A DNA stretch of 64,000 bases, taken from the NCBI GenBank assembly GCA_049115815.1, contig JAGDZO010000010.1:205762-269761 (forward strand), in the 5' to 3' direction. Of this stretch, positions 26,503 through 36,132 are shown piece after piece (the first letter of the stretch is position 1; each line of letters begins with the position of its first letter). The DNA is from Marinoscillum sp049115815 (GTDB taxonomy: Bacteria; Bacteroidota; Bacteroidia; Cytophagales; Cyclobacteriaceae). A model generated the notes under the pieces. That model was not told where the DNA came from. It saw nothing but the letters and a program-made list of their open reading frames with translations, and searched no databases. The translations under genes were made by a program, and so were the position numbers.

Positions 26503-26557
26503 GGGTCCGTTTATTGATGTATGAAATTTAGACAAATTTCCGAAAACGGCTACTAGC

Positions 26558-29356
26558 TTATTGTCCAAAAAAATCTTGGAATGATCTTCTTTTTTCTAGC
26601 TTAAGATCTTGAAGGATGGCGGACTTTGGCCTGATGACAAGGCTAAATGATTGGAATCTTCCGAAAGGCACCCAGTTGAAATTCAATGACCAGCAGTGTA
26701 GGTCTCTGGTAACTCCAATTCTTGTTTGAGTGAAATCCGCATTTTTGATATCATAACCCGAATTGAAAGTAATCTGAGTTTTGTCGGTGAGCCCAAGCGT
26801 TCCGCTGAATTGTACACCGTGACTAGAGATTTGCTGTTCGGCAAGGCCATTTTTTGACCGACTAATATTATAGCCTACCCTGAGACTCCATGGCACATTG
26901 AAATCTACGTATTCCTCGGGGTTGGCTTTGATGTAGGCTTTCTCTTCTTCGGTACCAAATTCGCTATCATCAATCAAGCTGCCATCATTGGCAAATGGAC
27001 TCAGATCATTTTGACCACCTAGCTGCTGATCACGATCTCTATCGGCTTGAGAGTCACTGGTTTTTTTGCCTTTGAGTGAGAAGTTAATCGCGGAGGTCAA
27101 TGTTCTTAGCGTACCAAGTCCCTGACCATTATTCCAGGCGTAGCGATCCACCTTGTCTCCTGCTTCAGTACCATCGTCCACATAGAGGTAAGGGTCGAAG
27201 TTTCCACTAAGCGTTACGTTGACCTTTTGCTGGAAAAAACTGGTACGTGCATTCCATCCAATATTTCTTAGCTTAAATGAATCCGCAGCAAAATTATAGC
27301 CGGTATTCATAGAGAGGTTATCAAAGATCTTGACCTTTTTGAATTCATTGACTGAGTCTTTCTTGTCTCTGATTTTCATTTCCAGATTATTGGTCAGGGA
27401 GAACCCCAATGTCCTGCTTTCGCTCCCGGTTGGGCTACCATACGCGAAGTTTTGATATTTGGAGACTCGCCTAGTCGTTCCTAAGCTGTCAGTTTGTATA
27501 GTTTGATACACTCCATATTTCTCATCTCCAAAATCGGGGTTGTAGCTGAATGATAGACTTGGTGTCATAACATGTCGTATCGCCTCTATTCCTGCTATGT
27601 TTTTGAGGTAGTACATTCCGTACAACCGGGTATTCATAGACGCTCCCGAGCTCCAGCTCCCTGCTCTGGAAAAGCCCTCTACAGTATCGACACGAACGCC
27701 ATTCTCTTCAGGCACTTCGGTGTATTGTAGTTCGCGCGTGTACCACACTTCTTGGTAATTGAAGCTAGGACTTACAGTGAAGAATTTGAAAGCGTTGAAG
27801 GAGGTGGAGATAGGAATGGTGTGTCTACCTCCAATTTTAGCTCGATCATATATTTCGCTTAGATTTTGGATGTTGAATTGAAGTGTATCTTCATTAGCAC
27901 TTCCCTCATTCACTACATTGAAACCATATGACGAAGTGCTCAATGGCGCATTTGAAAACTCATTTTTAGCATTGAAATTGTGACTAAAACTTATTTTGGC
28001 CAATGGTGATTTGGATGACTTCACGATTTTTTTAAATGGATAAATTCTATTGATATTCATGGCAAAATCTGGCAATGTCATGTTATAAATTCCCGATTGG
28101 ATGTTTTGTCTATGTCTGAAGTTCATGGACATATTCATAGGGAGTCTTCTGAACCTCTGATTGTAGCTAAGACTTGATTGAAATTCAGAGCTGATACTTC
28201 TGGACGGGTTGTTGATCGCCACGTTGTTGTTTTCATTAAAACTCCTAGATCCACCATTCACGCTTGCGCTAAAGCTTGAATTCCCACGTGTCTCAGGTCT
28301 ATGGTTCCACCGAATCCAGAAATCATTAGTCTCTTGAGGTGCTTCGGCGGTTTCTACAATATTTTTGTTATAAGTAAAATTCAGGGCTCCATTGAACTTG
28401 TATCTAACTTTATAGTTTGATGTGGCATCAAAAGCGTAACCTCCTTTGGAGTAGATGTCACCCGTCAATCTCAGGTCGTAGAAGTCACTAAATCCGAAGT
28501 AATAGCCACCATCCCTCAAGAAAAATCCTCTTCGAGTCTCTTCACCATATGACGGAAATATGATCCCTGATGCCTTTTCTCTTGGCTGAGGAAACATTCC
28601 GAAAGGAAACCATAGCGGCGTAGGGACTTCTCTAAATTTAAGATTGAATGGTCCAGATAGCACCTTGTTTCCAGGGATCACTTTTATTTTCTGAGACTTG
28701 ATAAAGAAATGAGGGTCTGCCAAGTTGCAGGTCGTATATTTGGCATCTTTGATGAATAGCTCGTTTTCCTCATTTTTTTTCACATCTGCTCCATGCATGA
28801 TGGCACCATCTTGCTCCGTTACGACTCCTTTGATGATGGCTCTTTTGGTTTTGAAATTGTAGAGGATATTGTCCGTTTCATAGGAATCTCCTCTGTCAGA
28901 AAAAATAGGTTTTCCTCTTTTCCTGCCTAGGGAATCCAAGGTGTACTCTGATTTAATTTGGCGCTCGTTCCAGTCTATGGAAGTTTGGTTTGACTTGAGT
29001 GTAATAGATCCATAGTCAATATGTGTATCGCCATACATGAATAGCCGCCTATTACCAATCTCAAATACCATAGAATCTCGAGCATGGTAATTGATAGTGG
29101 TCTCTATATCATTACGCTTGTTCTTAGGTTTATTGGCAACAGAATCCGGCGGAGTGGGTGAATCGAGGCTGTCCAGTGTTACTATACCATTCTTTGTAGA
29201 ATCTTGGCCTAGAATTTGATCTGTGGCAGTAATGTTAAATTCAGGTGAGGCTTTGATATCATTGAAAACTTCAGAATCAGTGGAGGTAGTATCCGTCTGG
29301 GCTTTCGCTGCGAATATTGCCGCGAAAAAAATAGATACTACAATGATCCTCCTCAA
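26558..29356 (-). CDS. lptD: Putative LPS assembly protein LptD (OstA)
   Basis: A 932-residue outer-membrane protein with a signal peptide (residues 1-19, ending AKA). The N-terminal part is an OstA-like beta-taco (about 90-240: MFMYGDTHIDYGSITLKSNQ segment) and the C-terminal ~600 residues form the beta-barrel, with many alternating aromatic strands such as FSLVIRPKSAILQDLKLEKR near the end. LptD inserts LPS into the outer leaflet. The usual LptE is not next to it. It is divergent from an amidase gene (80-base gap) and followed by a lone response regulator. Confidence 0.85.
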   Translation of the reverse strand: MRRIIVVSIFFAAIFAAKAQTDTTSTDSEVFNDIKASPEFNITATDQILGQDSTKNGIVTLDSLDSPTPPDSVANKPKNKRNDIETTINYHARDSMVFEIGNRRLFMYGDTHIDYGSITLKSNQTSIDWNERQIKSEYTLDSLGRKRGKPIFSDRGDSYETDNILYNFKTKRAIIKGVVTEQDGAIMHGADVKKNEENELFIKDAKYTTCNLADPHFFIKSQKIKVIPGNKVLSGPFNLKFREVPTPLWFPFGMFPQPREKASGIIFPSYGEETRRGFFLRDGGYYFGFSDFYDLRLTGDIYSKGGYAFDATSNYKVRYKFNGALNFTYNKNIVETAEAPQETNDFWIRWNHRPETRGNSSFSASVNGGSRSFNENNNVAINNPSRSISSEFQSSLSYNQRFRRLPMNMSMNFRHRQNIQSGIYNMTLPDFAMNINRIYPFKKIVKSSKSPLAKISFSHNFNAKNEFSNAPLSTSSYGFNVVNEGSANEDTLQFNIQNLSEIYDRAKIGGRHTIPISTSFNAFKFFTVSPSFNYQEVWYTRELQYTEVPEENGVRVDTVEGFSRAGSWSSGASMNTRLYGMYYLKNIAGIEAIRHVMTPSLSFSYNPDFGDEKYGVYQTIQTDSLGTTRRVSKYQNFAYGSPTGSESRTLGFSLTNNLEMKIRDKKDSVNEFKKVKIFDNLSMNTGYNFAADSFKLRNIGWNARTSFFQQKVNVTLSGNFDPYLYVDDGTEAGDKVDRYAWNNGQGLGTLRTLTSAINFSLKGKKTSDSQADRDRDQQLGGQNDLSPFANDGSLIDDSEFGTEEEKAYIKANPEEYVDFNVPWSLRVGYNISRSKNGLAEQQISSHGVQFSGTLGLTDKTQITFNSGYDIKNADFTQTRIGVTRDLHCWSLNFNWVPFGRFQSFSLVIRPKSAILQDLKLEKRRSFQDFFGQ

Positions 29357-29436
29357 GCCTTCAGGATTTTATTAACTGATGAAAAATTTACAATTTTGCG
29401 TAAAATTATGGCATTTTACTATATAACCGAGTAGCT

Positions 29437-30216
29437 GTGAGAAATATTGCAATCCCTTTTAGCATTTCGATCTTACTCCTATTTGGAGCTTTTAATTACG
29501 TAGGAGTTACGGACTACAAAGTTCGAAAAATAGTGATTGACCCTGGGCATGGAGGTAAAGACCCTGGCACCAGCGGATCATATTCTAAGGAAAAAGATAT
29601 TGCCCTGAAAGTATCGCTCGAACTAGAGCGAATTATTAAAGAAAACCTACCAGATGTGGAGGTATTGCTCACCCGAAAAACGGATAGTTTTCCACACCTG
29701 AGGGACAGGGCCCAGATCGCCAATAAGCGCAATGCAGATTTGTTTATTTCCATTCATGCCAACTGGGTAGCCAATCCTAGTGTCTATGGAACCGAGACGT
29801 ACGTGATGGCTGTTCAGAATGCCGGTAAAAACTTCGAAGTTGGTAAGCGAGAAAATTCGGTGATATTGCTTGAGGATGATTATGAGAAAAATTATGATTT
29901 CGATCCAGACTCTCCCGAATCATTCATTTTGTTTTCATTGACACAGACAGCTTTTCAGGAGCGTAGCTTGTTGTTAGCCAACAAAGTAGAAGAGCAAATG
30001 AAAGGCCGTGTAGGCCGCAGGAGCAGAGGAGTGAAGCAGTCAGATTTATATCTTATGTGGAGCACGGCTATGCCAAGTGTATTGGTGGAAGTAGGTTATC
30101 TTAGCAATCCTAAAGAGGAGCGGGATTTGAACGATCCACTCAATCAGGTGTATATCGCATCAGGTATTTACAGAGCCTTTCGTGATTACAAGAAGGAAAT
30201 CGAGTCCATGAATTAA
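29437..30216 (+). CDS. N-acetylmuramoyl-L-alanine amidase (Amidase_3)
   Basis: A 259-residue zinc amidase that cleaves the peptide side chain from MurNAc during cell separation and envelope remodelling. It has an N-terminal membrane/signal segment (about 3-20), then IVIDPGHGGKDPGTSG (zinc ligand His38) and DLFISIHANW with a second zinc His, plus the C-terminal VLVEVGYLSNPKEE containing the catalytic Glu. The start codon is GTG at 29437; no better in-frame ATG is seen. It is followed 17 bases later by the MCE gene, suggesting an envelope operon. Confidence 0.94.
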   Translation: MRNIAIPFSISILLLFGAFNYVGVTDYKVRKIVIDPGHGGKDPGTSGSYSKEKDIALKVSLELERIIKENLPDVEVLLTRKTDSFPHLRDRAQIANKRNADLFISIHANWVANPSVYGTETYVMAVQNAGKNFEVGKRENSVILLEDDYEKNYDFDPDSPESFILFSLTQTAFQERSLLLANKVEEQMKGRVGRRSRGVKQSDLYLMWSTAMPSVLVEVGYLSNPKEERDLNDPLNQVYIASGIYRAFRDYKKEIESMN

Positions 30217-30233
30217 AAAATTACGACCGAGAA

Positions 30234-31172
30234 ATGTCAAAAGAATTTAAAGTTGGGTTGATTGCGTTAGTAGCAGGTGGGCTATTGTATTATGGATTTA
30301 ATTTCCTGAAAGGGAATGATTTCTTTTCTCCTACCAACAAGTACTATGCGATTTATGAAAACGTAGATGGGCTCAATAAGTCAAATCCTGTCATTATCAA
30401 TGGCCTGACCGTAGGTCGCGTGAGCAGGATCAAATTGATGCAGAGTGTGAGCAATCAGATTTTGGTTGAGTTGGACATTGATGAGAATATCACTTTGGGA
30501 GATTCTACAGTTGCTTCTCTTGCAAACACAGATTTTTTGGGTAGTAAAGGGATCATTCTCACGGTCAATTCTCTCAAAAGACCTTTAGCACCTGGGGACA
30601 CTTTGATTTCTTATGTCGATTTAGGATTGGAGGAATTGCTGGCCAGCGCAGAACCGATATCTTCAGGTTTGAATACGACCATCACACGAATCAATGAAAT
30701 ATTGATAGGCCTCAAAGGAAGTGGAGAAGCGATCAACGAAACAATTCATCAAGTACAAGCTACTACGGTGAGCGTGAATGAAATTATTGCTCAAAATCAA
30801 GCGGAATTGGCCAATATCATGATGAATACCAACTCGCTGATAGTCAATATGAACAGAAAGCTTGATCAGATTGATCCAATCATGAGCAAAACAGCTGGAG
30901 TGTTAGATTCTTTGCAGAACCTTCAGATCAACGAAACATTAGCTTCGATAAGATCAGTAGTGGATAATCTCAATGAGACTGTTTCATTATTGGCAGATGA
31001 GAACGGGACGCTGGGTAAACTTGCCTCTAACGACTCCCTTTACAATAACCTCAATCAAACATTACTTGATATTGATAAGTTGGTATTACACATCGATCAA
31101 TATCCTAAGCACTTTTTTGCCCCTTTAGGCAAAAGCCACAAAAAGGTGATGAGTGATCTCGGAAAGGATTAA
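30234..31172 (+). CDS. MlaD/MCE family lipid transport protein
   Basis: A 312-residue protein with one N-terminal membrane helix (about 5-25) and an MCE domain (about 35-120: YYAIYENVDGLNKSNPVIINGLTVGRVSRI), then a long helical C-terminal region with repeated heptad-like stretches. MCE proteins form ring or tube structures that carry phospholipids between membranes, usually with an MlaE permease and MlaF ATPase. Neither is in this window, so the partners are elsewhere. It follows the amidase gene by 17 bases. Confidence 0.88.
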   Translation: MSKEFKVGLIALVAGGLLYYGFNFLKGNDFFSPTNKYYAIYENVDGLNKSNPVIINGLTVGRVSRIKLMQSVSNQILVELDIDENITLGDSTVASLANTDFLGSKGIILTVNSLKRPLAPGDTLISYVDLGLEELLASAEPISSGLNTTITRINEILIGLKGSGEAINETIHQVQATTVSVNEIIAQNQAELANIMMNTNSLIVNMNRKLDQIDPIMSKTAGVLDSLQNLQINETLASIRSVVDNLNETVSLLADENGTLGKLASNDSLYNNLNQTLLDIDKLVLHIDQYPKHFFAPLGKSHKKVMSDLGKD

Positions 31173-31228
31173 CCTTTCCGTTCCATAAATATAGGTTTAA
31201 ATTGAATTACACCCCTAGTTCCAACACA

Positions 31229-32869
31229 ATGGATATCAAATTCAATAAAAACGAAGACCTCAATAAAAAGCTTGTTTCTCAGCTCAAACGTAAGCTTCTG
31301 AAAGTATCAGAAGGAGGAGGCGCAGGTAAAATAGACAAGCAACACACTAAGGGTAAACTAACCGCTCGGGAGCGAATCGAATACCTGATTGATGACTCTG
31401 ATAGTTTTCTGGAAGTAGCTGCATTCGCAGCGGATGGTATGTATGAGGAGTGGGGTGGATGCCCTTCTGCAGGGGTGATTGTGGGAATCGGGAAAATTTC
31501 TGGCAGACAATGCGTGATTGTGGCCAATGACGCCACGGTAAAAGCTGGTGCGTGGTTTCCAATGACAGCTAAGAAAAACTTACGCGCTCAGGAGATAGCC
31601 ATAGAGAATAGGTTGCCCATCGTTTATTTAGTGGATAGCGCTGGTGTTTTTTTACCTATGCAAGACGAGATCTTTCCTGACAAAGAACATTTTGGGAGGC
31701 AGTTTCGCAACAATGCCATCATGTCATCGGAAGGTATTGTCCAGATAGCCGCTATTATGGGCAGCTGTGTAGCAGGAGGAGCATATCTCCCGATCATGTC
31801 TGATGAAGCGCTAATTGTAGACAAGACAGGATCGATTTTTTTGGCAGGAAGCTATTTGGTCAAATCCGCTATAGGAGAAGAAATAGACAATGAGCAACTC
31901 GGTGGTGCCACTACCCATTGTGAAGTGTCTGGAGTTACCGATAACAAATATGAAAATGACCAGACATGCCTTGATGCCATTAAAAGAACCTTTTCTAGGC
32001 TGGGAGAGCAAGAACTAGCAGGATTCAATCGCATCGATCCAAAGGATCCAAAGCATGACCCGAATGAGATATTTGGATTGTTTCCTAATGACCGAAACGA
32101 GACTTATGATATGGTAAGTATCATTGAGCGACTTGTGGATGAGTCAGAATTTGAAGAATATAAGCAGGATTATGGAAAGACCTTGATCTGTGGATATGCG
32201 AGGATCGAGGGCTGGAGCGTCGGTATAGTGGCCAATCAAAGACAGGTAGTGAAAAGGAAGAAAAGTGGAGGCGGAACAGAAATGCAGATGGGTGGGGTGA
32301 TATACAGTGATTCGGCAGACAAAGCAGCTCGCTTCATTATGAATTGTAACCAGAGAAAAATTCCATTGGTGTTTCTGCATGATGTCAATGGATTTATGGT
32401 TGGGAGCAGGTCTGAGCATGGTGGTATTATCAAGGATGGGGCTAAGATGGTGAATGCGGTTTCTAATTCGGTAGTGCCCAAGTTTAGTATTGTGATGGGT
32501 GCTTCTTACGGAGCTGGCAATTATGCTATGTGTGGCAAGGCCTTTGATCCAAGGTTGATTTATGCTTGGCCCAATGCTCAGATAGCCGTAATGAGTGGAA
32601 AATCTGCAGCAAATACGCTTCTTCAAATCAAAATATCTTCGTTGAAAGCCAAAGGAGAAGAAATAACGAATGAGGCCAAGTCAAAAATGCTGGAAGAAAT
32701 ACAAGCTACCTATGACGCCAAGCTCAGTCCATACTATGCGGCCTCCCAATTGTGGGTAGATGGGATTATTGATCCGCTGGATACACGCAAAGTAATCTCC
32801 ACCGGAATAGAGGCAGCCAATCATGCGAAAATTCAGAAGCAAATGAATGTAGGAGTCATTCAAACTTAG
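31229..32869 (+). CDS. Acyl-CoA carboxylase, carboxyltransferase (beta) subunit
   Basis: A 546-residue carboxyltransferase of the biotin-dependent acyl-CoA carboxylase type (propionyl- or methylcrotonyl-CoA). It contains GKLTARERIEYLIDD, the first crotonase-like domain with oxyanion-hole blocks such as GSCVAGGAYLPIMSDE, and a second with FSIVMGASYGAGNYAMCG. I start at ATG 31229, since the longer frame begins with a TTG only 27 bases upstream. The partner biotin carboxylase is not in the window. PccB and MccB cannot be told apart by eye. Confidence 0.92.
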   Translation: MDIKFNKNEDLNKKLVSQLKRKLLKVSEGGGAGKIDKQHTKGKLTARERIEYLIDDSDSFLEVAAFAADGMYEEWGGCPSAGVIVGIGKISGRQCVIVANDATVKAGAWFPMTAKKNLRAQEIAIENRLPIVYLVDSAGVFLPMQDEIFPDKEHFGRQFRNNAIMSSEGIVQIAAIMGSCVAGGAYLPIMSDEALIVDKTGSIFLAGSYLVKSAIGEEIDNEQLGGATTHCEVSGVTDNKYENDQTCLDAIKRTFSRLGEQELAGFNRIDPKDPKHDPNEIFGLFPNDRNETYDMVSIIERLVDESEFEEYKQDYGKTLICGYARIEGWSVGIVANQRQVVKRKKSGGGTEMQMGGVIYSDSADKAARFIMNCNQRKIPLVFLHDVNGFMVGSRSEHGGIIKDGAKMVNAVSNSVVPKFSIVMGASYGAGNYAMCGKAFDPRLIYAWPNAQIAVMSGKSAANTLLQIKISSLKAKGEEITNEAKSKMLEEIQATYDAKLSPYYAASQLWVDGIIDPLDTRKVISTGIEAANHAKIQKQMNVGVIQT

Positions 32870-32922
32870 CTGACAGGTGACGATTTATCTTTAATTTCGT
32901 CACAACGAAAAACAATTAAATT

Positions 32923-33777
32923 TTGATCAAAGACAGTGAATTGAAGGCGTTGATTACCCTTCTAGAAGATGAAGATGATGAGATTGTGACCCATGTGGAG
33001 CAAAAGCTCATGGAAATCGGCACAAGTGTGATTCCGTTGTTGGAGGAGGAGTGGGAGACAAATTTTAATCCTTTGATCCAAACGCGAATTGAAGATTTGA
33101 TTCATACCCTTCAGTTTGAGCTACTTCAAGAGCGTTTGATAGATTGGAAAGAGCATAGAGAAGAGGATCTCCTAGAAGGCCTGTGGGTTTTGGCTACCTA
33201 TCAGTACCCCGATCTTGATATTGAAGAGCTAAGACAAGATTTTCACCAATTCTATATTGATGTCTGGAGGGAATTTAGAGATCAGATGGCACCATTTGAT
33301 CAGGTGAGATTGATCAATAGCATTCTTTTTGAGAAGTTTAGGTTTAGGGCCAACACTAAAAATTTCCACAGCCCAGCTAATAGCATGATCAACGCTGTTC
33401 TAGAGTCGAAGAAAGGAAATCCTATTTCCCTTTGTTCTATTTATATGTTGATTGCTCGCAAGTTGGAATTACCTATTCATGGAGTAAATCTTCCCAACCT
33501 CTTTATTCTTAAGTATCAAACTGAGACTACTGAGTTTTATATCAACGTTTTCAACAAAGGGCTGATTTTTTCAAGAGAGGATATTGACAATTACCTGGAG
33601 CAATTGGACATAGCTCCTCAAGACTTATTCTATGAGCCTTGCACCAATCTAGATATTATTGTCAGGTCTATCCGTAACCTGATGGTATCCTTTGAAAAAC
33701 TTGGTGATTACCAGAGAACTGATGAATTGAAAATGGTAATTGAGCGCTTGGACAAAAACCTGATGAATCCAGAATGA
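32923..33777 (+). CDS. Transglutaminase-like (SirB1/Transglut_core2) protein
   Basis: A 284-residue cytoplasmic protein. The C-terminal half has the Transglut_core2 pattern SPANSMINAVLESKKGNPISLCSIY, where the Cys would be the nucleophile, and VNLPNLFILKY. The N-terminal half is helical (HEAT-like, LLEDEDDEIVTHVEQKL). Start is TTG at 32923, the only reasonable start before the conserved part. Convergent with the PPTase gene with a one-base gap. Function is unknown; the name reflects fold only. Confidence 0.82.
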   Translation: MIKDSELKALITLLEDEDDEIVTHVEQKLMEIGTSVIPLLEEEWETNFNPLIQTRIEDLIHTLQFELLQERLIDWKEHREEDLLEGLWVLATYQYPDLDIEELRQDFHQFYIDVWREFRDQMAPFDQVRLINSILFEKFRFRANTKNFHSPANSMINAVLESKKGNPISLCSIYMLIARKLELPIHGVNLPNLFILKYQTETTEFYINVFNKGLIFSREDIDNYLEQLDIAPQDLFYEPCTNLDIIVRSIRNLMVSFEKLGDYQRTDELKMVIERLDKNLMNPE

Positions 33778-33778
33778 A

Positions 33779-34384
33779 TCAGAAACTATAGGCTAGATAA
33801 TAGTCTTTTAGCTTTTCAAAACGGATTTTGTAATGTCCTTCAAAATTTTGCTTAAGGATAATCCCATTCATGAGGTCGGACTCTTCAAATTCTATGATCA
33901 TCTCATCCTTTAGGCTGAGTTTTCTTCTTCCATGGATTTTGTACAACACCTCTTTTCCGCACCATATAGCACATAGTTTATCCATATTGTCACGATAGCT
34001 GGTCTCACTTGGGTGGAGGAACTTGTCCTGAATTGAAATGAGTTTTTCACGAGTACGCTCGAGATCTATACCGCACGGGTTGTGAATATTGATAATAGCT
34101 GCAGCCATAGGAAACGAGTGAGAAATTGAAATTTGGGCAGTTGATCCTTTGAGGAATGGTTTACCTGCTTCATTTGGTTCCATGCCCCTATACTTAATAT
34201 CGAATTGTGCGCAGAGATTCTGTACCAAGATCCTACCCACCATCCATTCAGCCAAACGAGTAGGGTGCATTCCTTGGGGTGTTTTTTCTCCTATTCGGAG
34301 CAAAAGGTCATCATTGATTTCTTGAATATTCCATACTGCATAAGCTGAGTATGGTGAAATTGGTTTCGATAACAGTAAAGGCAT
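33779..34384 (-). CDS. 4'-phosphopantetheinyl transferase superfamily protein
   Basis: A 201-residue Sfp-like PPTase, which attaches phosphopantetheine from CoA to carrier proteins. The core motifs are NPCGIDLERTREKL (Mg-binding GIDLE) and AIWCGKEVLYKIHG (W-x-x-KE-x-x-x-K). Typical Sfp-group length. It stands alone, divergent from the WD40 gene with 47 bases between starts. Targets may be fatty-acid or secondary-metabolite acyl carriers; no such synthase is in the window. Confidence 0.9.
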   Translation of the reverse strand: MPLLLSKPISPYSAYAVWNIQEINDDLLLRIGEKTPQGMHPTRLAEWMVGRILVQNLCAQFDIKYRGMEPNEAGKPFLKGSTAQISISHSFPMAAAIINIHNPCGIDLERTREKLISIQDKFLHPSETSYRDNMDKLCAIWCGKEVLYKIHGRRKLSLKDEMIIEFEESDLMNGIILKQNFEGHYKIRFEKLKDYYLAYSF

Positions 34385-34431
34385 GGTTTGTTCTAATCTC
34401 CGATGTTTAATTTTACGTCAAAATTTCCACA

Positions 34432-35340
34432 ATGAATCGAATAAGCGTACAAAAACAACATCACCTCACTGGTCATAAGGATTCTTTGTACGCATTATGC
34501 GCTCTTGATGACCAGCGTTTTTTTTCTGCAGGGGGTGACGGGATGGTGGTTCTTTGGGACTTAGCTAATCCAGAGACAGGCCAGATGATACTCAACGTGC
34601 CTACTAGTGTTTATGCACTCAAGTACCATTCAGAGAAGGAACTTTTGGTTGTTGGACAAAATTTCAGCGGCATTCATTTGGTAGATATAGCTTCAAAAAA
34701 GGAATTAAAATCAGTTGCCCTGACGAAGGGAAGAATTTTTGATATTCAAACAACGGATCGCACAATATATGTATGCACCGAAGAAGGAGAGCTCATTTTG
34801 CTTAGCTGGGAATTGGAAATATTGAAGCGTGTGAAAGCGGGGGAGAAAAGCATTCGATGTATCGCCGTTCATGAAGTTAGGAAAGAATTGGCCATAGGTA
34901 CTAGTGATAATACGATTAAAGTATTTGATCTAGATCTTAACCAGAAGCATGTATTTCAGGCGCATGATATATCCGTTTTTACTGTTAAATATCATCCAGA
35001 ACTGCCGCTTTTGATTAGCGCTAGCCGAGACGCCAAATTCAAAACGTGGGATATTGATAATGGATATAAACTCGTAGAAAAGGTGTCAGCTCATATGTAT
35101 GCCATCAATCACATTGAGTTTGCCCCTTTCAATGATTGGTTTGCTACTTGTAGTATGGATAAATCCATCAAGGTATGGGATAGTAGCCAATTTAAGTTGT
35201 TGAAAGTAATAGATAAAGCACGCCATGCTGGTCATGCTACTTCCGTCAATAAACTCCTTTGGATGAATTATCGCAATTGGTTAGTATCTTGTAGCGATGA
35301 TCGCACCCTTTCGGTTTGGGAAGTTCAGAGAGAAGATTAA
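34432..35340 (+). CDS. WD40-repeat protein
   Basis: A 302-residue cytoplasmic WD40 beta-propeller. Repeats are visible as SLYALCALDDQRFFSAGGDGMVVLWDL at the N-terminus, then SVYALKYH, DNTIKVFDLD, FTVKYHPELPLLISASRDAKFKTWD, DKSIKVWDSS and DDRTLSVWEV. Each ends in the W-D or similar dipeptide. Counts are consistent with one seven-bladed propeller. It lies 12 bases before the DivIVA gene and so appears to be its operon partner, an unusual pair. Confidence 0.85.
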   Translation: MNRISVQKQHHLTGHKDSLYALCALDDQRFFSAGGDGMVVLWDLANPETGQMILNVPTSVYALKYHSEKELLVVGQNFSGIHLVDIASKKELKSVALTKGRIFDIQTTDRTIYVCTEEGELILLSWELEILKRVKAGEKSIRCIAVHEVRKELAIGTSDNTIKVFDLDLNQKHVFQAHDISVFTVKYHPELPLLISASRDAKFKTWDIDNGYKLVEKVSAHMYAINHIEFAPFNDWFATCSMDKSIKVWDSSQFKLLKVIDKARHAGHATSVNKLLWMNYRNWLVSCSDDRTLSVWEVQRED

Positions 35341-35352
35341 TTTTTGCATCAT

Positions 35353-36132
35353 ATGAAGATTACGCCATTAGAGATTCGTCAAAAAGCCTTTGAGAAGAAA
35401 CTTAGAGGATATGATAAAGATGAAGTGAATGCTTTTCTAGTTTCTCTTTCTAATGAGTGGGAAAGGATTCAGGATGACAATAAAGAACTCAGGATCAAAT
35501 TGGCGCAAGCCGAGAAAGAAGTTCAAAAGCTGCGAGAGGTAGAGAGTTCACTATTTAAAACACTCAAGACCGCAGAAGATACAGGTGCCAACCTGGTAGA
35601 TCAAGCTAATAAAGCAGCCGAACTACATCTCAAAGAAACTCAAATGAACGCTGATGCCATGATGAGTGAGGCTAAATCAAAAGCCAAAAATATCATTGAA
35701 AAGGCTGAAATGGAGGCTAGGAATTTGATTGAGGAAATGCAAGATGCTGTCAAAGACTTGCAGCAGAACTATAAAGCGCTGGAAAATCATCGGGATAATA
35801 TCACTGGTGAATTGAGGAACCTCGCGGATGATATTCACGAACGCATCAAGCGGTCAGCTAATCAGCAGCCAGCGTTTAAGATGGAGGATCATACTAAGAA
35901 GGTGAAAGCTATGATGCGAGAGTCCGAAGATTGGATCAACAAAGAAAAACTGGAAGTAAAGCCAGTAAAGATGACACCTTTGACGCAAGAGGGCTTGGCA
36001 GCTGGTGACAAGCCGAAACCGAGAAAATCAGAGGAACAGAAAAATGTCGCTCGTTCAGAAAAGAAAGTTTCGGCACCAAAGGAGCAAGCTACTTCAGAGC
36101 CTAAGGGCTCGTTTTTTGACGAGATCGATTGA
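35353..36132 (+). CDS. DivIVA domain coiled-coil protein
   Basis: A 259-residue cytoplasmic protein from ATG 35353. The N-terminal MKITPLEIRQKAFEKKLRGYDKDEVNAFL is the DivIVA/GpsB membrane-curvature domain, followed by a long coiled coil (about 30-170) and a basic, low-complexity C-terminus. Such proteins mark poles and septa in Gram-positives, and homologues occur in Bacteroidota where their role is little known. The stop shares a base with the folB start (TGATG), so folB is translationally coupled. Confidence 0.88.
   Translation: MKITPLEIRQKAFEKKLRGYDKDEVNAFLVSLSNEWERIQDDNKELRIKLAQAEKEVQKLREVESSLFKTLKTAEDTGANLVDQANKAAELHLKETQMNADAMMSEAKSKAKNIIEKAEMEARNLIEEMQDAVKDLQQNYKALENHRDNITGELRNLADDIHERIKRSANQQPAFKMEDHTKKVKAMMRESEDWINKEKLEVKPVKMTPLTQEGLAAGDKPKPRKSEEQKNVARSEKKVSAPKEQATSEPKGSFFDEID

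Noticed and set aside
26503..26568. Upstream extension of the lone receiver
   Set aside because: It would overlap lptD and add residues outside the receiver fold.
32144..32626. 160-codon antisense frame in the carboxylase gene
   Set aside because: It lies wholly inside a strongly conserved gene and shows no domain.
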